NCBI RefSeq assembly: GCF_009866805.1
Contig: NZ_SIZW01000043.1
Coordinates: forward strand, 620,001 to 684,000
Source: Schauerella aestuarii
GTDB taxonomy: Bacteria > Pseudomonadota > Gammaproteobacteria > Burkholderiales > Burkholderiaceae_B
DNA: 64,000 bases
Direction: 5' to 3'
Positions within the stretch are counted from its first letter, which is position 1. Each line of letters begins with the position of its first letter. The position numbers were made by a program, and so were the translations under genes. The notes beneath the pieces were generated by a model. That model was not told the origin of the DNA. It searched no databases and worked only from the letters and a program-made list of their open reading frames with translations. Shown here piece by piece: positions 55,949 to 64,000 of this stretch.

Positions 55949-56190
55949 TCTGTGCTCCTGACGTTCCGCAAAACACCGGGAAAACGGGGTTTCGCACCGT
56001 GGCGACAAAAATGCCGCATGGCACAAAAATCATAGGCGTGGACCGGATCGCAAGAAACGTCCAAAGGCATGAGTAGAAGGTGTAGGCCATTCGTCCAATG
56101 TGCGTCTGCCGCAAATCGGAGTGCAATCTGCCTCACCGATAGGCCTCGGCTTGTGTCCCCTTTGACTCTTACATTTCGCACGGACTGCCA
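55949..56190. promoter_or_regulatory. Divergent promoter region between wcaJ and wza
   Basis: These 242 bases separate the two polysaccharide transcription units and must hold both promoters. TTTGACTCTTACATTT near 56160-56175 is a possible element for wza, but it is close to the start codon. No clear pair of -35 and -10 boxes or a strong palindrome was identified. Confidence 0.5.
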
Positions 56191-57324
56191 ATGAACCCGC
56201 ACTTCCGAACTCTCTGCCGCGCCGCTGGCGCCGCACTGCTTTTGCTGACCCTCGGCGCCTGCGCCTACGCCCCTGGGATGCGGTTCGACGCAAGCCTGCC
56301 TGTCGACCCCGCAGATCCCAATTCCACTCCCGTCGTTAAGATCCTGACGCCCGCTCTGGTGATGGACGATCTTCGGCAGCGCGAGCAATTTGCCGACAAC
56401 GCTTATCGTGCCCTGGTCGGCAAAGCCACCCAATACACCATCGGGCCGGGTGACATCCTTTCCGTGGTGATCTGGGACCACCCCGAGCTGGTCCTTCCGA
56501 CGCAAACCTACAGCATCGGTACAGGCCCGGCAGCAGTAACCGTTGGGGATGCCGCCGCAGGGATCCCGGGATACCCCGTTTCGGATGACGGATACATCCA
56601 GTTTCCCTATGTGGGACGCCTCAAAGTTGTCGGTCTGACCGAAGACCAGGCGCGGCTGGCGTTGACCCGTCGTATCGGCGGATTCATCCAGGAACCGCAG
56701 GTCACGATTCGCGTGCTGGGCTATCGCAGCCAACGCGTGTACGTCGACGGCGAAGTCAAGACGCCGGGTGCCGTTGCCATGACCGATGTGCCCATGACGC
56801 TGTCGCAAGCCATCAATCAGGCAGGCGGTGCGCTGGCCACGGGCGACCGCAGCCGCATCTATGTGACCCGCGCCGGTCAACGCATTCGTGTCGACATGAC
56901 GGCACTGGAACGTCGCGGCATCGATGCCAACACCCTGTTTCTGCGTTCGGGCGATTCGGTTCGTGTGACGCCGAGCAGCGAAAACCAGGTGTACGTGATG
57001 GGCGAAGTGACCAAGCCGCTCGCCATGCCCTTGCGTGATGGCGCATTGACCCTGACCGACGCATTGGGTGAAGCCGGCGGTCCCAGCCAGCTCACCGCCG
57101 ACGGCAGCAAGGTATTCGTTGTCCGCAGCACCGAAACCGCCATGCCGCTGGTTTATCACCTGGATGCATCGTCGCCTTCGGCCCTGGCCGTCGGTGCCAA
57201 GTTCCAACTCGAACCCAAGGATGTCGTCTTCGTTGACGCCGGCAACCTGGTCCGGTGGAACCGCTTCATCAGTTTGTTGTTCCCGAGCGCCCAAACAGTG
57301 CAAACGGTTGGCTCCGTACGTTGA
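56191..57324 (+). CDS. wza: Polysaccharide export outer membrane lipoprotein (Wza-like)
   Basis: Wza forms the octameric outer-membrane channel through which the polymer leaves. The 377-residue precursor has a lipoprotein signal peptide with lipobox LGAC (Cys24). The Poly_export domain starts YTIGPGDILSVVIWDHPEL near residue 87, followed by VSDDGYIQFPYVGRLKVVGLT, then two SLBB-like domains (SQRVYVDGEVKTPGAVAMTD and NQVYVMGEVTKPLAMPL). The C-terminal segment VRWNRFISLLFPSAQTVQTV is the amphipathic pore helix. It is followed by wzc after 40 bases. Confidence 0.95.
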   Translation: MNPHFRTLCRAAGAALLLLTLGACAYAPGMRFDASLPVDPADPNSTPVVKILTPALVMDDLRQREQFADNAYRALVGKATQYTIGPGDILSVVIWDHPELVLPTQTYSIGTGPAAVTVGDAAAGIPGYPVSDDGYIQFPYVGRLKVVGLTEDQARLALTRRIGGFIQEPQVTIRVLGYRSQRVYVDGEVKTPGAVAMTDVPMTLSQAINQAGGALATGDRSRIYVTRAGQRIRVDMTALERRGIDANTLFLRSGDSVRVTPSSENQVYVMGEVTKPLAMPLRDGALTLTDALGEAGGPSQLTADGSKVFVVRSTETAMPLVYHLDASSPSALAVGAKFQLEPKDVVFVDAGNLVRWNRFISLLFPSAQTVQTVGSVR

Positions 57325-57364
57325 GCACGGCTTGACCTTTGCCTGACATTTTTAGAGATCTGAA

Positions 57365-59623
57365 ATGAACCTGCCTATTGAAGCGATCGAGTCACCCCCG
57401 GTGACGCAGCGGCCAGCGTCGCCCGAGACGCCACTGGCTTCGTACCTGGACGTACTGGTTGCGAACCGCTGGATGATTCTCGGCGTCACGGTGCTGTTTG
57501 CCATCGTCGGAACCCTGTATGTGTTGTTCAAACCGCCTGTCTATCAGGCCGACATCACCGTCCAGGTGGAAGAGGAAGCCCCGACAGGGGGCGGTGGCGG
57601 GCGCACCCTGCTCGGCGATGTGTCGGCCATCTTCGATGTGAAGCCGGCCGCCTCCGGTGAAATGGAAGTGCTGCGTTCGCGCATGGTCGTCGGCCCCGCC
57701 GTCGATGCCTTCGGCCTGGCGACCAACGCCCAGCCGAAGTACTTTCCCGTGATCGGCAAGTGGTTCGCACAGCGTGCCGACAAGATCACCGTACCGTCGT
57801 TTCTGAAGTTTGGCGGGTATGCATGGGGTCACGAGAAAATCGAAATCGGCAAGCTGGAAGTGCCGCCCGAACTCGTGTCCGAGCGCATGGAGATCGTGAA
57901 GGTGGGCGAGGGCATGTACTCGCTGCGCGACAACGTCAACGATCGCGCCTTCCAGGGTCGCGTCGGTCAGGACGAGCGCTTCGAAGTGCCGAATGGCGTG
58001 ATCAACATCCGGGTGGATAGCCTGGTGGGCGCCACCGGCACGCGCTACAACGTGACGCGCTTCTCCAAGCTGGTCGAAACCGAGCGCCTGCAGGGCAATA
58101 TGGGCATTTTCGAACGCGGCCGTCAGTCGGGCGTGATCGGCGTGACCTTGCAAGGTCAGGATCCGGTCATGACGGCTGCGGTTTTGAATGAGATCGGCCG
58201 CGAATATGTGCGTCAGAACGTCAACCGTAAGGCTGAACAGGCCGAGAAGTCGTTGACGTTCCTCGACACGCAGTTGCCGCTCTTGAAGCAGCAGTTGGAT
58301 CAAGCCGAACAGCGCTACAGCAGCTTGCGCAATTCGCGTGGCACGATCGACCTGGGCGAAGAATCCAAGCTCGTGCTGGCGCAATCGGTCGACTCGGAAA
58401 CCAAGCTGACCGAACTGCGTTCGCGTCGTTCGGAACTGGCTACCCGTTTCGCCGGCTCGCATCCGAGCATTCAAGCCATCGACCGTCAGATCGCTTTGCT
58501 GACCACCGATGCCACGCGTTTGAACGCCCGCATCCGCACCTTGCCGACCCTCGAACAGGATATCGTTCGGTTGTCGCGTGACGTGACGGTGAATACCGAG
58601 CTCTACACGGCGCTCTTGAACAATGCGCAGCAACTGCGTTTGATCAAGGCCGGCAAGGTCGGCAACGTACGTCTGCTGGATAACGCCGCTGTGCCGGAAC
58701 TGCCGATCGGACCGAAGCCGGCCCTGATCATCGCCGTCGCCGCCCTGATCGGTGCGATCCTCGCCATCCTGTTCGCGTTCGTGCGCAATGCCTTGTTCGG
58801 CGGTCTGTCGGATCCGGATGAAGTCGAGCGCTTTACCGGTCTGCCGGTGCTCGCCACGATTCCCTACAGCGATGAGCAAGACAAGCTGTGGCGCAAGAGC
58901 CGTCGCAAGAACGCCCAGGGTGGCGCGCTGCTGGCGCAAAGCAACGGCAATGCGCCGTCCATCGAAAGCCTGCGCGGTTTCCGCTCGGTGCTGCAGATGG
59001 CCATGCGCGATACCGACAACAACATCGTCGTCTTTACCGGTCCGGTGGCTGGCGTGGGCAAGTCGTTCGTATCGGCCAACTTCGCGTTCATCCAGGCTGC
59101 CATCGGCAAGCGGGTGCTGTTGATCGATGCCGACTTCCGTCGCGGTCAGCTCAACAAGTACTACGGCACGGGCACCGAACGCGGTCTGTTCGAAGTCCTG
59201 GCCGGCACGGTGCCGTTGAAAGACGTGCGCAAGCGCAATATGTCCAACGGGGTGGATTTCATCTCGACGGGTAACGTCACGTTCGATCCGTCCGAGTTGC
59301 TGGCCTCGCCTGCCTTCGGCGAATGCCTGGATGCCCTGTCGTCGCAATACGACATCGTCATCATCGATACCGCGCCGGTGCTGGCCTGCTCCGATGCGGC
59401 TGTGGTGGGGTCGCATGCGGCTGCCGTCATGATCGTGACGCGTGAAGGCATGAACACCGTGGGCGAGATTCGCGAAACCGAGAAGCGTTTGACTCAGGCC
59501 GGTGCGCCCGTGGCAGGCGTGTTGTTCAACGGTTTGAAGCTCGTTCCCGGCAAGTTGGGCTATCGCTCGAAGTACGGTCGCTATCGCTACGCGCGTTCCG
59601 ACTACTACTCGACGACGACCTGA
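57365..59623 (+). CDS. wzc: Polysaccharide co-polymerase/tyrosine autokinase (Wzc-like)
   Basis: Wzc controls chain length and couples polymerisation to export. The 752-residue protein has a Wzz domain with a first membrane helix (WMILGVTVLFAIVGTLYVLF near residues 36-56), a long coiled region (KAEQAEKSLTFLDTQLPLLKQQLDQAEQRY), a second helix (ALIIAVAALIGAILAILFAFV near 460), and a BY-kinase domain with Walker A GPVAGVGKSF, A-prime LLIDADFRRG and B VIIDTAPVL. The C-terminus GYRSKYGRYRYARSDYY has six tyrosines for autophosphorylation. No matching Wzb phosphatase gene is in the window. The next gene begins one base after the stop. Confidence 0.96.
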   Translation: MNLPIEAIESPPVTQRPASPETPLASYLDVLVANRWMILGVTVLFAIVGTLYVLFKPPVYQADITVQVEEEAPTGGGGGRTLLGDVSAIFDVKPAASGEMEVLRSRMVVGPAVDAFGLATNAQPKYFPVIGKWFAQRADKITVPSFLKFGGYAWGHEKIEIGKLEVPPELVSERMEIVKVGEGMYSLRDNVNDRAFQGRVGQDERFEVPNGVINIRVDSLVGATGTRYNVTRFSKLVETERLQGNMGIFERGRQSGVIGVTLQGQDPVMTAAVLNEIGREYVRQNVNRKAEQAEKSLTFLDTQLPLLKQQLDQAEQRYSSLRNSRGTIDLGEESKLVLAQSVDSETKLTELRSRRSELATRFAGSHPSIQAIDRQIALLTTDATRLNARIRTLPTLEQDIVRLSRDVTVNTELYTALLNNAQQLRLIKAGKVGNVRLLDNAAVPELPIGPKPALIIAVAALIGAILAILFAFVRNALFGGLSDPDEVERFTGLPVLATIPYSDEQDKLWRKSRRKNAQGGALLAQSNGNAPSIESLRGFRSVLQMAMRDTDNNIVVFTGPVAGVGKSFVSANFAFIQAAIGKRVLLIDADFRRGQLNKYYGTGTERGLFEVLAGTVPLKDVRKRNMSNGVDFISTGNVTFDPSELLASPAFGECLDALSSQYDIVIIDTAPVLACSDAAVVGSHAAAVMIVTREGMNTVGEIRETEKRLTQAGAPVAGVLFNGLKLVPGKLGYRSKYGRYRYARSDYYSTTT

Positions 59624-59624
59624 C

Positions 59625-61043
59625 ATGCGTCAGACGCCGCTTCGGAACGCCCGCCGCGGCGTCGCTTTCCCAACCTCATCATCGAGCGCGGATGCACTCG
59701 ATGTGCGGGGTGTCTTCCCTGCGGAGATCGATGCGCGATATGCGCATCGGCTCGGCTCAGCCGTTGCGCGGCAGGCGCAACGGCTGGACAGCCGGGCTGT
59801 CGTGGTCAGCCGCGACGGTCGCTCGAGCAGTGTCGAGCTGTCGGCGGCATTGCAGGCAGGCATTCGCGCCGGCGGCGTGAATGTGATCGATGTCGGCATG
59901 GCGCCGACACCGTTGGCACAATTTGCCGCAGTGTTGCATGACGTGGATGTGGCGGTTGCCGTCACGGGCGGTCAGTTGCCGTCGACCTACAACGGTTTCA
60001 AATTGGCCTTTGACGGCAAGCCGGCCGATGCGCCGACCTGGCGTCAACTGCATGACGATTTCTCGCTCCCTGAAGACGACGCTCGCACGCCCGGTCATCG
60101 CATCACGATGAACGTGCTGCAGTGCTATCTGACGCGGGTGGCGGCCGATATCCGCATCAAGCGGCCGATGAAGATCGCCGTCGATTGCGGCAATGGCGTG
60201 TGCGGCGCGATCGCGACGCCTTTCTTCGACGCGATCGGTTGCGAAACCGTAGGGTTGTTTACAGAGGTGGATGGGGCGTTTCCCAACCATTTGCCCGACC
60301 CTTGCGTGCCCGAAAATCTGCAGGATCTGGTGTATTGCCTGCGCTATTCGGACTGCGAGCTGGGTCTGGCGTTCGATGGCGACGGCAGTCGGCTTGGCGT
60401 GGTCACCAAAAGCGGCCGCATCGTCTGGCCCGACCGGCAGTTGATTCTTTTCGCCCGCGATCTTTTGTCGCGCCGACCCGGCGCTAAAATCGTCTACGAC
60501 GTCAAGAGCAGCCGTAACGTCGCGCGCGACATCGCCGCTCACGGCGGATCCGCACAGATGGCGGCCAGTGGCCGCAGCGAGATCCGGCATGCCATGGCGG
60601 CGAGCGACGCCCTGCTGGGCGGTGAAATGTGCGGCCATCTCTTCTTTCGCGAACGCTGGTACGGCTTTGAAGATGCGTTCTACGCGGCGGCGCGATTGCT
60701 TGAGCTGGTATCGCAGGTGGACGACGCTTCCGCGCTGCTCGATGCGTTGCCGCAGTCATGCGCCACGCCCGAGATCCGGCTCCCCGGTGCCGAACGCGAA
60801 AAGCGCGCGCTGGTGGCGCGATTGCAGGAACAAGGCACCTTCCAGGGCGCACAATCGGTGGTGGCGCTGGATGGATTGCGCGTGGATTACGCCGATGGAT
60901 TTGGCCTGGCGCGAGCATCGCGTTCAGGGATTGGACTGGTGTTTCGATTCGAGGGCGACAGCGAAAGCGCGTTGGCCCGGATACAAGGCCAGTTTCGCAA
61001 GCAGCTACTGAACGTGGCGCCCGATCTGGAACTTCCGTTCTAG
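59625..61043 (+). CDS. Phosphomannomutase/phosphoglucomutase homologue lacking the catalytic serine
   Basis: Overall fold and length (472 residues) match ManB/AlgC-type alpha-D-phosphohexomutases: DVRGVFPAEID, the phosphoserine-loop position, the metal loop LAFDGDGS, the sugar loop GGEMCGHLFFRERWYGFEDAF and a C-terminal phosphate-binding domain. Three active-site features deviate. The TASHNP or TGSHNP loop reads TGGQLP, so Gly116 replaces the phosphorylated serine; the third metal aspartate of DGDGDR is Ser255; and GEMSGH is GEMCGH. As written it should not catalyse the phosphotransfer. It follows wzc by one base. A true mutase is presumably elsewhere. Confidence 0.85.
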   Translation: MRQTPLRNARRGVAFPTSSSSADALDVRGVFPAEIDARYAHRLGSAVARQAQRLDSRAVVVSRDGRSSSVELSAALQAGIRAGGVNVIDVGMAPTPLAQFAAVLHDVDVAVAVTGGQLPSTYNGFKLAFDGKPADAPTWRQLHDDFSLPEDDARTPGHRITMNVLQCYLTRVAADIRIKRPMKIAVDCGNGVCGAIATPFFDAIGCETVGLFTEVDGAFPNHLPDPCVPENLQDLVYCLRYSDCELGLAFDGDGSRLGVVTKSGRIVWPDRQLILFARDLLSRRPGAKIVYDVKSSRNVARDIAAHGGSAQMAASGRSEIRHAMAASDALLGGEMCGHLFFRERWYGFEDAFYAAARLLELVSQVDDASALLDALPQSCATPEIRLPGAEREKRALVARLQEQGTFQGAQSVVALDGLRVDYADGFGLARASRSGIGLVFRFEGDSESALARIQGQFRKQLLNVAPDLELPF

Positions 61044-61078
61044 CCGCGCCACGTCGCTATTCATTCATGGAGTTCGGT

Positions 61079-62158
61079 ATGTCGTTATCGTTGTTGGTCA
61101 CGGGTGGGGCCGGTTATATCGGCACCCACACCTTGGTCGAACTCATTGCCGCGGGCTTTCGCCCGGTGGTCTTCGACAACCTCAGCAACAGCAGCAGGCA
61201 GTCATTGGATCGCGTTGCCCGGATCACGGGCGTCGCGGTACCGTTTGTGGAAGGCGATCTGCGTACCCCCGGCGCCGTGGCAGCAGTCTTGGCAGCCTGG
61301 GCGCGTGCGGGCGATCCCATTCAGGCGGTGCTGCATCTGGCCGGGTGCAAGGCTGTAGGCGAATCGGTTGCCGATCCGCTCAAGTATTACGACAACAACG
61401 TCATCGGTACGCAGCACCTGTTGCATGCGATGCGGGATCACGGCATCAAGCGCCTGGTGTTCAGTTCGTCGGCCACGGTGTACGGCGTGCCGCAGCATTT
61501 GCCGCTGCGCGAAGATCATCCGATGGTGCCCAACAATCCGTATGGCCGCACCAAGGCCATGGTCGAGGACATGCTCGCAGACCTCTGTGCTGCAGACCCC
61601 GAGTTCGGTGCCGTCACCCTGCGCTATTTCAATCCGATCGGCGCGCACGCCAGCGGCTTGATCGGCGAGAATCCGGCCGATACGCCAAATAACCTCTTTC
61701 CCTACATCACGCAGGTGGCCGTGGGACGACGCGCAAAACTGAGCGTATTTGGCGACGACTACGACACCGTGGACGGCACCGGCGTGCGCGACTATCTGCA
61801 TGTGACGGATCTCGCACGCGGTCACGTCGCCGCCGCGAACTACGTTCATGCACAGCCCGGCTTTACGGCGATCAATCTGGGGACGGGGCAGGGCACCAGC
61901 GTGCTCGAACTGATCGCAGCGTTCGAATCGAGTACGGGCGTTGCGATCCCCTGGTTGGGCTCGCCGCGGCGAGCCGGCGATGTGGCTGCCAGTTTTGCCG
62001 ATTCGACCAAGGCGCAGGCGCTGCTGGGTTGGTCGGCCGAACGCAGTGTGGCCGATATGTGCCGCGACGGTTGGCACTGGCAGCAGGGCAATCCCCAAGG
62101 TTACGACACAGTGGCGACCCCACGTGCGCGCGAGGATGTTGCGGTGGCCGCGATTTAG
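61079..62158 (+). CDS. galE: UDP-glucose 4-epimerase
   Basis: GalE interconverts UDP-glucose and UDP-galactose, supplying galactose to the polymer. The 359-residue extended SDR has LVTGGAGYIGTHTLVEL at residues 6-22, FDNLSNSSRQSLDRV, the catalytic serine in VFSSSATVYGVPQHLPL and YxxxK in YGRTKAMVEDML, plus RYFNPIGAHASGLIGE. ATG 61079 has GGAG 7 bases upstream; ATG 61067 is a less likely start. It is the last gene of the wza-wzc-mutase-galE group, 35 bases after the previous stop. Confidence 0.96.
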   Translation: MSLSLLVTGGAGYIGTHTLVELIAAGFRPVVFDNLSNSSRQSLDRVARITGVAVPFVEGDLRTPGAVAAVLAAWARAGDPIQAVLHLAGCKAVGESVADPLKYYDNNVIGTQHLLHAMRDHGIKRLVFSSSATVYGVPQHLPLREDHPMVPNNPYGRTKAMVEDMLADLCAADPEFGAVTLRYFNPIGAHASGLIGENPADTPNNLFPYITQVAVGRRAKLSVFGDDYDTVDGTGVRDYLHVTDLARGHVAAANYVHAQPGFTAINLGTGQGTSVLELIAAFESSTGVAIPWLGSPRRAGDVAASFADSTKAQALLGWSAERSVADMCRDGWHWQQGNPQGYDTVATPRAREDVAVAAI

Positions 62159-62252
62159 GAGAGGGCAGCCGGTATCGATCGGATCGCTGTATCGCAGCGG
62201 CCATGCCGAGTCATCCACCCTCGTAGCGTTGCCTTGAACGCACGAGAACGTA

Positions 62253-62283
62253 ACAAGAGCGCCCGCTTGCGAGGCGCTCTTGT
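62253..62283 (+). terminator. Hairpin downstream of galE
   Basis: ACAAGAGCGCC (62253-62263) is perfectly complementary to GGCGCTCTTGT (62273-62283) with a 9-base loop. The following TTTGGG gives only a weak T tail. It probably ends the galE transcript. The rest of 62159-62401 contains no gene. Confidence 0.7.
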
Positions 62284-62401
62284 GTTTGGGATCAAGGATT
62301 GCTGTATGGGGTTGAATGGCCAGGCGTGCTTTGCGCTTACGCCTTACCCCACGTTTCGGTCAGCACGATCGGCCGCACGTCAATGCAATCGGAGATTCCC
62401 C

Positions 62402-64000
62402 GTGGTCAAAAAATCGAATGGCACGGCCGACAAGGCCGCCACACGAAACACCGGCAGTGCCCCCTCCAAAGCCCCGGCCAAGGGTTCCAGCAACGATCCG
62501 CTCGTGCAGCACGCGGCGGATACCAACGCCGCCGTCGCCCGCATGCCGTTCAACGCGAACAAGCCGGGCGAGTTCGGCCGTGAAAACGCCGTCAATCCGC
62601 CCGAGGGCGCCCATGTCGACGTGCCGGCCAATGTGTCGGGCAGCACGCTGTCGGAATCGAACCCGTCGGCAAAAACCGGTTCGGGTGAGCCCACGATCGG
62701 TACCAATGCCACGATCGACAGCCTCGACACCCGGCGCGCCGATGCCTCCGGTCAAGTGCTCACCACCAATCATGGTGTGCCGATCGGCGACAACCAGAAC
62801 TCGTTGAAGGCCGGCCTGCGCGGTCCCACGCTGCTCGAAGACTTCATCCTGCGCGAGAAAATCACCCACTTCGACCATGAGCGCATTCCCGAGCGTATCG
62901 TTCACGCCCGCGGTTCGGCGGCGCATGGTTATTTTGAAGCTTACGAAGCGCTCACGCAGTACACGCGCGCAGCACCGTTTGCCGAAGCCGGCAAGATTAC
63001 GCCGGTGTTCGTGCGCTTCTCGACGGTGGCGGGCGAGCGGGGCTCGACCGATGTCGCCCGCGACGCGCGCGGTTTTGCCGTCAAGTTTTACACCGATGAA
63101 GGCAACTGGGATTTGGTGGGCAACAATATTCCGGTGTTCTTCATCCAGGACGCGATGAAGTTTCCCGATCTGATCCACGCCGTGAAGCCCGAACCGCACC
63201 ACGGCATGCCGCAGGCGGCCTCGGCGCATGACACGTTCTGGGACTTTGCGTCCTTGATGCCGGAAGTCTCCCATATGTTGATGTGGGTGATGTCGGATCG
63301 CGGTCTGCCGCGCAGCTATCGCATGATGGAAGGCTTTGGCGTGCATACGTTCCGCCTCATCAACGCAGCCGGCGAGTCGGTGTTCTGTAAATTCCATTGG
63401 AAACCGAAGCTCGGCACCCACTCGCTGGTGTGGGATGAAGCCGTCAAGATTTCGGGCGCCGACTCCGACTTCCATCGCCGCGATCTGTGGGAAGCGATTG
63501 AAGCCGGTGAGTATCCCGAGTGGGAACTGGGGTTGCAGATCTTCACGGAAGAGCAAGCCGAGAGCTTCAGCTTCGATATTCTGGATGCGACCAAACTCGT
63601 GCCTGAAGAACTGGTCCCGGTAAAGATCGTGGGCAAGATGGTGCTCAATCGCAATCCGGATAACTTCTTTGCCGAGACCGAGCAGGTGGCGTTCTGCGTG
63701 GCGCACGTGGTGCCCGGCATCGATTTCAGTAACGATCCGCTGTTGGCTGGCCGTATCCATTCCTATACGGACACCCAGATTACCCGATTGGGTGGCGCGA
63801 ACTTCCACGAGATCCCGATCAACTCGTCGTTGGCACCTGTCGCCAACAACCAGCGCGACGGCATTCATCGTCAAACCGTCAATCGCGGGCGCGTGGCATA
63901 CGAACCCAATTCCTTGGGTGGCGGCTGTCCGTTCCAGGCGGGTGCCAAGGGCTTCGTGTCCTTCCCGCAACCGGTGCAGGAAGACAAGGTGCGCGGCAAG
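62402..64000 (+). CDS. katE: Large-subunit catalase (HPII/KatE type), truncated by the window end
   Basis: The frame runs open to the last base, giving 533 residues with no stop. After a hydrophilic N-terminal extension of about 130 residues (Lys/Ala/Asn-rich, as in HPII enzymes) the haem catalase core begins: the distal His in [17 protein letters not shown], the distal Asn in [17 protein letters not shown], and the proximal Tyr in [24 protein letters not shown]. It decomposes hydrogen peroxide in the cytoplasm. GTG 62402 is chosen because CGGAG lies 8 bases upstream and no in-frame ATG starts at a similar place. The C-terminal flavodoxin-like domain should follow outside the window. Confidence 0.93.
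   Translation, partial: MVKKSNGTADKAATRNTGSAPSKAPAKGSSNDPLVQHAADTNAAVARMPFNANKPGEFGRENAVNPPEGAHVDVPANVSGSTLSESNPSAKTGSGEPTIGTNATIDSLDTRRADASGQVLTTNHGVPIGDNQNSLKAGLRGPTLLEDFILREKITHFDHERIPERIVHARGSAAHGYFEAYEALTQYTRAAPFAEAGKITPVFVRFSTVAGERGSTDVARDARGFAVKFYTDEGNWDLVGNNIPVFFIQDAMKFPDLIHAVKPEPHHGMPQAASAHDTFWDFASLMPEVSHMLMWVMSDRGLPRSYRMMEGFGVHTFRLINAAGESVFCKFHWKPKLGTHSLVWDEAVKISGADSDFHRRDLWEAIEAGEYPEWELGLQIFTEEQAESFSFDILDATKLVPEELVPVKIVGKMVLNRNPDNFFAETEQVAFCVAHVVPGIDFSNDPLLAGRIHSYTDTQITRLGGANFHEIPINSSLAPVANNQRDGIHRQTVNRGRVAYEPNSLGGGCPFQAGAKGFVSFPQPVQEDKVRGK

Noticed and set aside
57392-59626. A 744-codon open frame antisense to wzc, and similar long antisense frames at 15430-17442 (pckG) and 4165-5859 (cysS)
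   Set aside because: They are exact shadows of well-conserved genes. High GC content removes stop codons from the opposite strand; their translations have no family motifs.

Overview
The window is GC-rich and densely coded, with short intergenic gaps. The housekeeping order lpxH - PPIase - TPR protein - cysS - alkA-like - accA - tilS - lysC - tRNA-Ser, a Bug-type solute-binding protein and GTP-type PEP carboxykinase point to a betaproteobacterium of the order Burkholderiales, most likely family Alcaligenaceae (Bordetella/Achromobacter relatives). That placement is inferred from gene content, not from a database search.

Layout. 1-942: end of a polar amino acid ABC transporter (permease tail and ATPase), followed by a LysR regulator. 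1990-9834: core housekeeping genes for lipid A, protein folding, aminoacylation, DNA repair, fatty acid synthesis, tRNA modification and lysine/threonine synthesis, then tRNA-Ser(GCU). 10217-15240: an AlkZ/YcaQ-like repair protein, a leucine-rich-repeat protein kinase, an MFS transporter and an AraC regulator; a five-unit 20-bp tandem repeat spans the convergent stop codons of the kinase and the transporter. 15496-23434: pckG, two identical tRNA-Arg(ACG) genes 4.3 kb apart flanking an SDR, a threonine aldolase and a GtrII-like membrane glucosyltransferase, then a phytase-like esterase. 23436-32627: a divergent LysR gene and an eight-gene catabolic operon (Bug protein, ADP-forming acyl-CoA synthetase, MaoC hydratase, SDR, enoyl-CoA hydratase, thiolase, class III CoA transferase) that resembles a beta-oxidation module without an acyl-CoA dehydrogenase. 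32705-35481: sulfate transporter genes sbp-cysT-cysW on the minus strand, without cysA. 35692-38241: an Old Yellow Enzyme family reductase and a lytic transglycosylase.

38387-62158 is an exopolysaccharide region. It opens with a formyltransferase-like/beta-propeller protein, an AT-rich 600-bp non-coding stretch and two tandem LuxR-type regulators whose receiver domains lack the phosphoacceptor aspartate. A 13-gene, mostly overlapping minus-strand operon (55948 down to 42679) encodes a colanic-acid-like Wzx/Wzy pathway: WcaJ initiating transferase, GDP-mannose/GDP-fucose enzymes (ManC, Gmm, Gmd, Fcl), flippase, polymerase, four glycosyltransferases and an acetyltransferase. Divergently transcribed are wza, wzc, a phosphohexomutase-like gene and galE. 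The phosphohexomutase homologue has lost its catalytic serine and one metal-binding aspartate, so it looks like a pseudoenzyme. The window ends inside a large-subunit catalase gene.

The most notable observations are the degenerate phosphohexomutase in the polysaccharide locus, the paired pseudo-receiver regulators beside it, the PPIase gene with a second translation start directly behind its signal peptide, the LRR-kinase fusion, and the tandem repeat over two stop codons.
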